Positions 1-5,529 of a stretch of 7,003 nt of DNA are shown piece by piece. The stretch is from Arthrobacter sp. (lineage in GTDB: Bacteria; Actinomycetota; Actinomycetes; Actinomycetales; Micrococcaceae). A program made the translations under genes and the position numbers. Every line of letters starts with the position of its first letter. Within the stretch, counting starts at the first letter, position 1. The stretch covers positions 1 through 7,003 of the forward strand of contig JAPSIT010000076.1 in assembly GCA_031178585.1 (NCBI GenBank), given 5' to 3'. The notes under the pieces are model-generated. The model was given only the letters and a program-made list of their open reading frames with translations. It had not been told where the DNA came from and ran no database searches.

Positions 1-303
1 GTCGTAGGTCCCCGTACCCGATGTGGAATCGAGGACGAGCTTCTGCCGCGCAGTCGGCTCGTCGTACACCTCGAGATCTACCTTGATCCCAGTGGCCTCC
101 TCGAATTCTCCCTTGAACTGCTGGATGGCCTGGATTTCGTAGCCCTCTTTCAGCAGCACGCGCAGATTCGTCCCCTTGAAGGACTCCCGCCCCCCTGTAG
201 GGGTGGTCTCGGTGGCGCCGCCGCCACCACAGGACGTGACCATCAGGGCGCTGGTGACAAGAGCCGCCATGCCGGCCAGCCACCCCTTTTTCAATGCTTT
301 CAT
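1..303 (-). CDS. ABC transporter solute-binding lipoprotein, N-terminal part (SBP1)
   Basis: This is the first 101 codons of a minus-strand gene that continues past the left edge. The start is an ATG (303-301) preceded by a strong Shine-Dalgarno sequence, GGGAGGG on the minus strand (313-307). Residues 1-25 form a lipoprotein signal: a basic start (MKALKKG), a hydrophobic stretch, and a lipobox VTSC with Cys25. A short Gly/Thr linker follows. From about residue 47 the mature domain begins (LRVLLKEG, then ATGIKVDLEV), the usual first beta-alpha-beta unit of family 1 extracellular sugar-binding proteins. It would be lipid-anchored outside the membrane and hand substrate to an ABC importer; no permease gene is visible here. 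It is divergent from the KDG kinase gene, so a sugar-acid or oligosaccharide substrate is plausible but unproven. Its mature N-terminus closely resembles the protein encoded at 4283-5431. Confidence 0.9.
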   Translation of the reverse strand, partial: MKALKKGWLAGMAALVTSALMVTSCGGGGATETTPTGGRESFKGTNLRVLLKEGYEIQAIQQFKGEFEEATGIKVDLEVYDEPTARQKLVLDSTSGTGTYD

Positions 304-319
304 CAGCCCTCCCGAGCGA

Positions 320-334
320 TTGCATATGATGCAA
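320..334. promoter_or_regulatory. Palindromic operator candidate A (TTGC-N7-GCAA)
   Basis: TTGCATATGATGCAA is a 15-bp inverted repeat with perfect 6-bp arms TTGCAT/ATGCAA around ATG. It lies 16 bp upstream of the SBP1 start codon and about 6 bp upstream of the proposed kinase -35 element. A third half-site, GTTGC (340-344), pairs with GCAAC (331-335) to make an overlapping repeat. A palindrome of the same form occurs at 5442-5456. A 15-bp palindrome is the right size for an IclR-type or GntR-type dimer. Assigning it to the local IclR protein is inference. Confidence 0.6.
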
Positions 335-340
335 CGGCTG

Positions 341-369
341 TTGCAAAAGGATGCTTCCATGATTACAGT
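341..369 (+). promoter_or_regulatory. Candidate promoter for the KDG kinase-IclR pair
   Basis: TTGCAA (341-346) and TACAGT (364-369) are separated by 17 bp, and each matches the sigma-70-type consensus at four or more positions. Transcription would start near 376, giving a leader of roughly 40 nt to the GTG at 419. It overlaps the proposed minus-strand promoter for SBP1. Prediction only. Confidence 0.4.
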
Positions 370-387
370 CGTGTTTTGTAGTGTCAA
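359..387 (-). promoter_or_regulatory. Candidate promoter for SBP1
   Basis: On the minus strand a perfect TTGACA (387-382) is followed after 17 bp by AATCAT (364-359), which matches TATAAT at four positions. The start point would be near 352, which places the palindrome at 334-320 just inside the transcribed leader, a position suited to repression. It overlaps the divergent kinase promoter by about 11 bp. Prediction only. Confidence 0.4.
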
Positions 388-418
388 TCACATGCAATGA
401 AGCAACGCGGGAGAGCTC

Positions 419-1429
419 GTGGAAGAGAAATCTGGAATGTCTGCTGTGGTCTGCGCGGGTGAATCCATGGCGATGCTTGTGCCCGAAAGCTCCGGCGCGA
501 TGGGTACCGGGACGGCTTTCCGGCTGTCGGTGGCAGGAGCCGAATCGAACGTTGCGGCCTACCTGTCAATGCTCGGCTACGACGTCGCCTGGATCAGCAA
601 GGTCGGAGAGGACCCCTTCGGCCGCTTCCTGCTGGACCAGATCCACAGCTTCGGCGTAGACGTCGGGCACGTGGTCCGGGACCCTGAACGTCCTACCGGT
701 GTTGCCTTCAAGGACCGGTCGGAGGCGCAGACGAAGGTTTGGTACTACCGCTCCGGATCCGCGGCAAGCACCATGGGCCCGGACACAGCCCGGCTCCTCG
801 GCTCCCTTCGGACGAGGCTGATCCATTTGAGCGGGATCACGTCGGCGTTGTCCCCGTCGTGCAGGGCCTTCCTGTCCGAAATCATCAGCACCAGGGCAAG
901 AGGTACAGCCGTGTCCTTCGACGTCAACTGGCGGCCGGCCCTGTGGAAGGACGACGGCGGGCCGGCAGCCATGCTCGAAACCGCCCGGGCCGTGGACATC
1001 GTGTTCGTCGGACTGGACGAAGCGAACGACCTGTGGGGATCAACGCGTCCGCTGGAGGTGCGGTGGCTCCTCCCTGAGCCGGAGTTCCTTGTGGTGAAGC
1101 AGGGCGCGGAAGGCTGCACTGTCTTCCACGGCGACGAGCAGGTCTTCGTACCCGCCCTCATCGTCGACGTCGTTGAGCCCGTTGGTGCCGGCGACGCGTT
1201 TGCCGCCGGATTCCTCTCCGGATACCTCAGCGGAATGGCTATCCGCGACGCCGGAAGGCTAGGAACCATAGTGGCCAGTTGCTCCTTAAGCGTAGTAACA
1301 GACATAGGCGCCCTTCCCGGGCGAGAATACATACGTGAGCTGTTGCAGCTCACCGACGAAGGCTGGAGACGCCGGCGCTTCGCGCCCGTATTAGAAGAAA
1401 GCAGCAATATACGTGTCCCAAACCGTTGA
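419..1429 (+). CDS. kdgK: 2-keto-3-deoxygluconate kinase, PfkB family
   Basis: The 336-aa protein has the PfkB (ribokinase) fold and is predicted to phosphorylate 2-keto-3-deoxygluconate to KDPG with ATP in the cytoplasm. Features typical of KDG kinases are GAESNVA (40-46), where the sugar binds, WYYRSGSAAS (108-117), and FDVNWRPALW (167-176). The PfkB signature VGAGDAFAAGFLSG (255-268) contains the anion hole and catalytic base Asp259. The length is normal. The GTG start at 419 is chosen because GGGAGAG lies at 409-415. An ATG at 437 is possible and would cost only six residues. The gene overlaps the IclR gene by 17 bp, so the two are probably co-transcribed and coupled. A KDPG aldolase gene at 5530 supplies the next step, which supports the assignment over fructokinase or other PfkB sugar kinases. 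The last 53 codons contain a cluster of rare ATA and TTA codons that I did not find earlier in the gene. Confidence 0.82.
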   Translation: MEEKSGMSAVVCAGESMAMLVPESSGAMGTGTAFRLSVAGAESNVAAYLSMLGYDVAWISKVGEDPFGRFLLDQIHSFGVDVGHVVRDPERPTGVAFKDRSEAQTKVWYYRSGSAASTMGPDTARLLGSLRTRLIHLSGITSALSPSCRAFLSEIISTRARGTAVSFDVNWRPALWKDDGGPAAMLETARAVDIVFVGLDEANDLWGSTRPLEVRWLLPEPEFLVVKQGAEGCTVFHGDEQVFVPALIVDVVEPVGAGDAFAAGFLSGYLSGMAIRDAGRLGTIVASCSLSVVTDIGALPGREYIRELLQLTDEGWRRRRFAPVLEESSNIRVPNR

Positions 1430-2147
1430 CCGCGCCCTGCAGATCCTGCCGTTCCTGGGCGAGGGCGAGAAGGACCTCGCCGAGACGGCCGAAATGCTCG
1501 GGGTGCACAAGTCCACTGCCCTGCGCCTGCTCCAGACACTGGAAGCCCAAGGCTACGTAAGGCACAACGATACCCACCGGTACCGCCTCGGTCCCCAGCT
1601 TTTCAAGCTGGCTGCGGTGGCCCTGGGCAGCCTGGACATCCGCTCCCTCGCTGCCCCGCACCTCCGCCTGCTCGGAGAAAAGACCCAGCAGACAATCCAC
1701 CTTGCAGCGTTCGACGAGGGCGAGGTCTTCTACATCGACAAGTACGAAGCCCAAACGTCCGTCCGCATGTACTCCCGCATCGGAGCAACTGCCCCCCTCT
1801 ATTGCACCGGGGTAGCCAAGGCGATCATCGCCCAGCGCCCGGTCTCGGAGCAGGTGGAGCTGGCGAACCGGATCGAGTACGTCCGGTACACCGAACGCAC
1901 CATTGTGACTCCGGAAGCGTACCTGGCGGAACTGGAGCAGATCCGGCAGCGCGGGTACGCCATCGACGACCGGGAGCATGAGGACTACATCCATTGCGTG
2001 GCCGTAGCCATCAGGACAGGATCGGGCGAGGTTTCCCATGCCATCTCCGTGTCCGCCCCGGTGGTAACGCTGACCCGTGACCGGCTTCTGGACATCGAGC
2101 CCCTCCTTCAGGAAACAGCGGCGGCCATCGGCAGGGAATTCACCTAG
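1413..2147 (+). CDS. IclR-family transcriptional regulator, KdgR-like
   Basis: The 244-aa protein has the two IclR domains. An N-terminal winged helix-turn-helix spans residues 5-62, with recognition region HKSTALRLLQTL (32-43) and wing THRYRLG (54-60). A C-terminal effector domain spans about 75-244. The stretch RMYSRIGATAPLYCTGVAKA (118-137) closely matches the effector pocket of KdgR-type regulators, and GYAIDDREHEDYIHCVAVAI (181-200) is the second conserved IclR block. The GTG at 1413 is the only usable start, because an in-frame TAG lies at 1392-1394 and no other start codon intervenes. The ribosome-binding site is weak (AGAAGAAAG, about 11 nt away), so translation probably depends on coupling to the overlapping kinase gene. 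Genes for KDG metabolism on both sides suggest it senses KDG, KDPG or a relative. Its likely targets are the palindromes at 320-334 and 5442-5456. Whether it represses or activates cannot be told. Confidence 0.88.
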   Translation: MSQTVDRALQILPFLGEGEKDLAETAEMLGVHKSTALRLLQTLEAQGYVRHNDTHRYRLGPQLFKLAAVALGSLDIRSLAAPHLRLLGEKTQQTIHLAAFDEGEVFYIDKYEAQTSVRMYSRIGATAPLYCTGVAKAIIAQRPVSEQVELANRIEYVRYTERTIVTPEAYLAELEQIRQRGYAIDDREHEDYIHCVAVAIRTGSGEVSHAISVSAPVVTLTRDRLLDIEPLLQETAAAIGREFT

Positions 2148-3118
2148 GGGCCCGATGCCTGCCGCTCTACCTGAAGGGCAAGGCGCACCGACCAGAGGGC
2201 GTCCTCCAGTGTCACCGCCGTCTCCACTGCGGTTCCGCGGATGTGGGCGGCGAAGTAGCGAAGCTGGTTCGCCAGGGCCCCTGCCGGCACGCCATAGACA
2301 GACCCTTCAAGTTCCACGGCGGGAGCGTACTCCCCGTCGAGGGTCGTCAGGGACACTTCTCCGCCGGGAAGCGATAGGACGGCGAGGGTGCTGTCCGATG
2401 AGACTTCCAGGCGGGCGTCGATGTATTTCCGTGCATGCGGCAGGGTCCATAGATTGTCCACCGACGCCACCGTCCCGTCTCGGAACCGGAGGTGCACGAA
2501 AACCGCCTGCGGATGGGGCAGTGCCGGATCGATCCATGATTGGACTGAACTGACATGTTCCAATTCCGAAGGCACCAGGGCGCGTATCAGGTCGAAATCG
2601 TGGACCATGGCACTCAGGGCGGGATGCGACTCCCCGTGCATTGCCAGCCGCTCGCGGGGAACATACCTCACGGCCCTGATTGCCCGCACAGTCTCCCCGC
2701 GCATCCGCTCCCGCAAGGCGCAGAACGACGGGAGATAGCGGCTGATATGGCCCGGGAGGGCCAGGCGCCGGAGCGCAGCCGGCAGGCTTTCCAGCCCGGC
2801 CAGGTCCTCTTCGCTGGTGACCACGGGCTTCTCGACGAGGACCGGAAGGCCATGGTCGAGCGCCAGGAGGAGGTCCGCCATGTGGGCGGCCGGGGGAGTG
2901 GCGATGACGACGGCGTCGATCCCGCCCCCGGCGACGGTAGCCTCCAGGCTGCTGAAGGCGCGGGCCCCGTGCAGTTGCGCGGCCTCAAAAGCAGCTGCCT
3001 TGTTGCGGTCCGCGACCGCGACCAGGTCAAACTCCGGAAGGGCGGCGAGAGCCGCAATATGCCGCTTGCCGAAGTCTCCGGCGCCAACTACCGCGACCCG
3101 GATTGCTGTGCTGGCCAT
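2144..3118 (-). CDS. Gfo/Idh/MocA-family NAD(P)-dependent oxidoreductase
   Basis: The 324-aa cytoplasmic dehydrogenase has an N-terminal Rossmann fold with the dinucleotide loop VGAGDFG (11-17). An acidic-type strand end, VAVAD (33-37), suggests NAD preference. The family motif VEKP (95-98) carries the Lys that contacts cofactor and substrate. MVHDFDLIRAL (171-181) in the C-terminal domain corresponds to the catalytic His/Asp block. The family oxidises or reduces sugars, inositols and related hydroxyl compounds; the substrate here is unknown. The ATG at 3118-3116 is chosen because CGGAGG lies just upstream on the minus strand, and a longer version from a TTG at 3148 lacks support. It is divergent from the amidohydrolase gene with 29 bp between start codons, so the two may act on the same compound. 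Its TAG stop shares the palindrome CTAG with the IclR stop codon. Confidence 0.87.
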   Translation of the reverse strand: MASTAIRVAVVGAGDFGKRHIAALAALPEFDLVAVADRNKAAAFEAAQLHGARAFSSLEATVAGGGIDAVVIATPPAAHMADLLLALDHGLPVLVEKPVVTSEEDLAGLESLPAALRRLALPGHISRYLPSFCALRERMRGETVRAIRAVRYVPRERLAMHGESHPALSAMVHDFDLIRALVPSELEHVSSVQSWIDPALPHPQAVFVHLRFRDGTVASVDNLWTLPHARKYIDARLEVSSDSTLAVLSLPGGEVSLTTLDGEYAPAVELEGSVYGVPAGALANQLRYFAAHIRGTAVETAVTLEDALWSVRLALQVERQASGP

Positions 3119-3147
3119 GGAAACCTCCGTTGATTGGTAGGGAGACA

Positions 3148-4314
3148 ATGCATAACGCCATCCGCTTCAGGAAAGCACTCCTCGGCCCGGGCTTGGAGCC
3201 CGCGAACGATGCCTGGATGACCATCAGTGACGGCATCATTACGAACCTCGGAACGGGTGGCGGGCCAGTCGACGCCCCTCGCCATCCGGCTGCCGTGGCA
3301 ATACCGGGGCTGGTGGACTGCCACGTGCACCTGGCGCTGTCCGGCGGGGCGGACGTGGAGCAGGAGGCCAAGGCCTCGGACCCTGCTGCCCTGCGAGGCC
3401 TGATCGAGACCCACGCTCTCCGCCATCTCCAGTCGGGGGTGACCACCGTCCGGGACCTCGGCAGCCCGGAGGATGCGGTGTTGCATTTGGTAAAGGACGG
3501 CGGCCTGGATGCTGCGCAGGCGCCGCGGATCGTGGCAGCCGGTGCCATCAGCTCGCCCACCGGCCACGGCAATTTCCTTTCCCGCTGGGCGACGACGCCC
3601 ACCGAATACGAGGAAGCCATCGATGCCATTGCCGGTCTCGCCGCACGCTGGGTCAAGCTGTTTGCCACCGGCGGTGTCATCACCACCGGCACCGTACCTG
3701 GCGCTACCCAGATGGAGCCTTCCCTGATCAGCCACGTGACGGAAGCCGCGCATCGTACCGGACTGGCGGTGGCAGCCCACGCCCACGGGCGGGACGGGAT
3801 CAGGAATGCCATCGATGCCGGGGTGGACTCCATTGAACACTTCTCCTACCTCACAGCGGACGAGGCTGCTCTGCTGGCCGGGAGCCGCAGCACGCTGGTC
3901 AGCACCCTGGTGGCCACCGAGCGTTTCCTCTTGTCTGACCAACGGGAGACGGCCACCCCTGAAACCCTGGCGAAAATCCTCGCCCATGCCCCGCACGAGC
4001 GCGCCGCGCTGGAACTGGCGGTAGGGGCGCAGCTGCCGCTGGCTGTTGGAACGGATGCCGGAACAACGTTCAACCCCCACGGGTTTGGCATGCAGGAGCA
4101 GGCGCTGCACCTGAACCGCGCCGGCATGGACCCGGCCTCGGTACTTCGAGCCATGACCGTCAATGGTTCCAGGCTCCTGGGGATTGGCGCAGGATACCTC
4201 GACGTCGGACGGCCGGCGGACATCCTGTGCCTGGACGCCGATCCGGTCGAAGACCTGGGGGCGCTGTACAAGATCAATGAGGTCATCCTCTCCGGCCGGC
4301 CTGTTGGTAGGTGA
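3148..4314 (+). CDS. Amidohydrolase, imidazolonepropionase/prolidase-like
   Basis: The 388-aa metal-dependent hydrolase has the amidohydrolase TIM barrel. Metal-site residues are visible: His59 and His61 in CHVH (58-61), a probable carboxylated Lys170 in WVKLFATGG (168-176), His211 in AHAHG (210-214), His231 in IEHFSYL (229-235), and Asp303 in GTDAG (301-305). This is the arrangement of the binuclear imidazolonepropionase-like and Xaa-Pro-dipeptidase-like subgroup. The C-terminal NGSRLLGI and GRPADILCLDADP segments form the small beta-sandwich domain. There is no signal peptide. The start is the ATG at 3148, preceded by TAGGGAG (3138-3144). The family cleaves amide, lactam or lactone bonds. 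Neighbours do not include histidine-degradation genes, so a true imidazolonepropionase role is unlikely. Removing an amide or opening a ring in the compound handled by the adjacent oxidoreductase is plausible but unproven. Its 3' end overlaps the convergent SBP2 gene by 32 bp. Confidence 0.86.
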   Translation: MHNAIRFRKALLGPGLEPANDAWMTISDGIITNLGTGGGPVDAPRHPAAVAIPGLVDCHVHLALSGGADVEQEAKASDPAALRGLIETHALRHLQSGVTTVRDLGSPEDAVLHLVKDGGLDAAQAPRIVAAGAISSPTGHGNFLSRWATTPTEYEEAIDAIAGLAARWVKLFATGGVITTGTVPGATQMEPSLISHVTEAAHRTGLAVAAHAHGRDGIRNAIDAGVDSIEHFSYLTADEAALLAGSRSTLVSTLVATERFLLSDQRETATPETLAKILAHAPHERAALELAVGAQLPLAVGTDAGTTFNPHGFGMQEQALHLNRAGMDPASVLRAMTVNGSRLLGIGAGYLDVGRPADILCLDADPVEDLGALYKINEVILSGRPVGR

Positions 4315-5431
4315 CATCGTAAGCCTGGGCAAGGGAGGCATATTTTCCTGAGACCGTTCCGCTGATGGCGCCCATCAGCCTCCGGGCTGCTTCCACGAAG
4401 TCCGCCCGAAGCGGGATGTGGCGGAAGTCGATGCCTGACCAGGATTCGTCTACGGCCCGCAGGCATTCCTGCAGTCCCGCGGCGGCAACGAAGTCCCGGT
4501 ACCAGTCCTTCTCCCGCAGGTCCGCCCGCGGGATATCAATGCGGCGGACACCATGAACTTCGGCGTGGAGCACCTCTTCGGAGTGGCGCCAGGCGATGAA
4601 CTTCCTTGCGGCCTCTTCGCTGCGGCAGCCCGCGGTGATGCCCAGGCCTTCTGCATACACGAACTGCGCGGGGCGTGCATCGCCGACGGTGGTGTAACCC
4701 ATGAGTCCCCGCACCGGCGATTTGGGGTCCTCGAACTGGAAGGCCCAAGCGCTGGTATCGAAGAGGTGGGAGGCCTCTCCGTCGCTGACCAGGTTCCCCA
4801 CACCCGCATAGTCCAGCGCTGCCAGGTCCCGGCGTCCGCTTGCGAGTGCCTCCACCAGGTCCCCGGCGCCGTCGCGCAGGCCCTCGTAGGTGGGGTCGCC
4901 GGCGTCGGGAAGAAGCCTCACACCCCTCGCCGCGGCCCAGCCCGAAAATGTCTCCAGGGAGGAAAACTCGCCGTTGCACCGCGCAACGAGGCCCATGCCC
5001 CGCTGCCGCAGCACAGCGTGCGCGTCGAGAACATCGATAAGCGACCGTGGGTGCCCCAACCCGGCTGCGTCGAAGGCGTCCTGCCGGTAGGCCAGCATGC
5101 CCCCGGTGAGGGTATGGGGCACAGCCCAGAGCAAGCCGTCCCGCCGCAGCGCCCTCAGTGCATGGGGAACGAAGGCACTTTCGTCCAGTCCGACGTCGTC
5201 CGTTGCTACCGGCAGCAGTATGGCCGCGGCCCGCAATTCCTCGAGATACCAGAAAGGCACAGTGACCACATCGGCCAACGAGGACCCCTGCACCAGCGCA
5301 TCATGCGCCACCCCCTCGGGAACAACCTCAAGGGCCACCTCGATTCCTGTGGAAGCGCGGAATTTCGGCAACAGACGCCGGATAATTTCGACAGTGTGCC
5401 CTGCCTTCAGCCACACCCGAAGTGTTTGCAC
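4283..5431 (-). CDS. Solute-binding-protein-like protein without signal peptide (SBP2)
   Basis: The 382-aa protein resembles a family 1 periplasmic-type sugar-binding protein over its whole length. It starts directly with the mature-domain motif: LRVWLKAG (residues 4-11), STGIEVALEV, DVVTVPFWYLEEL, and later AWAFQFEDPKSPVRGLMGYT. The GTG start (5431-5429) has a good Shine-Dalgarno sequence, CGGAGGA, on the minus strand (5441-5435). No in-frame ATG, GTG or TTG was found upstream, and the upstream frame encodes no hydrophobic segment, so export by a classical signal is not predicted. Residues 4-39 match residues 47-82 of SBP1 at 16 of 36 positions, so the two are paralogs. It could be a cytoplasmic ligand-binding or sensing protein, or an importer component that lost its signal sequence. 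It is divergent from the KDPG aldolase gene and shares a palindrome-containing control region with it. Confidence 0.8.
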   Translation of the reverse strand: MQTLRVWLKAGHTVEIIRRLLPKFRASTGIEVALEVVPEGVAHDALVQGSSLADVVTVPFWYLEELRAAAILLPVATDDVGLDESAFVPHALRALRRDGLLWAVPHTLTGGMLAYRQDAFDAAGLGHPRSLIDVLDAHAVLRQRGMGLVARCNGEFSSLETFSGWAAARGVRLLPDAGDPTYEGLRDGAGDLVEALASGRRDLAALDYAGVGNLVSDGEASHLFDTSAWAFQFEDPKSPVRGLMGYTTVGDARPAQFVYAEGLGITAGCRSEEAARKFIAWRHSEEVLHAEVHGVRRIDIPRADLREKDWYRDFVAAAGLQECLRAVDESWSGIDFRHIPLRADFVEAARRLMGAISGTVSGKYASLAQAYDVTYQQAGRRG

Positions 5432-5441
5432 AATTCCTCCG

Positions 5442-5456
5442 TTGCAATATGCGCAA
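5442..5456. promoter_or_regulatory. Palindromic operator candidate B (TTGC-N7-GCAA)
   Basis: TTGCAATATGCGCAA is an inverted repeat with arms TTGC/GCAA seven bases apart, the same form as the site at 320-334. It lies 10 bp upstream of the SBP2 start codon, in the 98-bp gap between SBP2 and the aldolase gene. A further GCAA half-site preceded by ATGT is at 5470-5477. Placement in both divergent control regions suggests a shared regulator; identity is inferred, not shown. Confidence 0.58.
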
Positions 5457-5479
5457 TGCTCTGGACGGCATGTGCAACA

Positions 5480-5508
5480 ACTATATAGGGTAGGAGCCGC
5501 ACAGTCTC
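5480..5508 (-). promoter_or_regulatory. Candidate promoter for SBP2
   Basis: On the minus strand TATAGT (5485-5480) matches TATAAT at five positions, with a poor -35 (GAGACT, 5508-5503) 17 bp upstream. Transcription would begin near 5473, which puts the palindrome at 5456-5442 in the leader at nearly the same offset as in the SBP1 promoter. The overlapping TATAGG (5484-5489) on the plus strand, 16 bp after TGGACG (5462-5467), may serve the aldolase gene. Both are weak predictions. Confidence 0.3.
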
Positions 5509-5529
5509 CCCAAGAATCAAGGAAGCGCC

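Noticed and set aside
391..405. Further TTGC/GCAA-like half-sites upstream of the kinase start (ATGCAATGAAGCAA)
   Set aside because: The arms are imperfect and the spacing differs from the two good palindromes, so it is not listed as an operator.
745..1539. A 264-codon open frame on the minus strand opposite the kinase and IclR genes
   Set aside because: Its translation is Ser/Arg/Pro-rich with no domain motif, and it crosses the boundary between two well-supported genes.
3118..3148. Longer oxidoreductase start at a TTG (3148) and longer amidohydrolase start at 3103
   Set aside because: Both would make the divergent genes overlap at their 5' ends, and neither has a ribosome-binding site as good as the ATG starts at 3118 and 3148.
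3148..4314. Calling the amidohydrolase HutI (imidazolonepropionase)
   Set aside because: The fold and metal ligands fit the wider subgroup, but no histidine-utilisation genes are near and the sequence is not specific enough for that name.
3088..4341. A 417-codon open frame on the minus strand opposite the amidohydrolase
   Set aside because: It is the antisense of a clearly recognisable metal hydrolase, its translation is low-complexity Arg/Gly/Pro-rich and matches no known fold, and such long shadow frames are expected in high-GC DNA.
4972..4988. Palindrome CGTTGC-N5-GCAACG inside SBP2, resembling the operator arms
   Set aside because: The half-sites are spaced by five rather than seven bases and it lies deep in coding sequence, so chance is the simpler explanation. 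It would merit another look if the regulator tolerates variable spacing.
4553..5488. A 311-codon open frame on the plus strand opposite SBP2
   Set aside because: It is antisense to a protein with clear binding-protein motifs, has no plausible ribosome-binding site, and runs across the SBP2 start region and operator.
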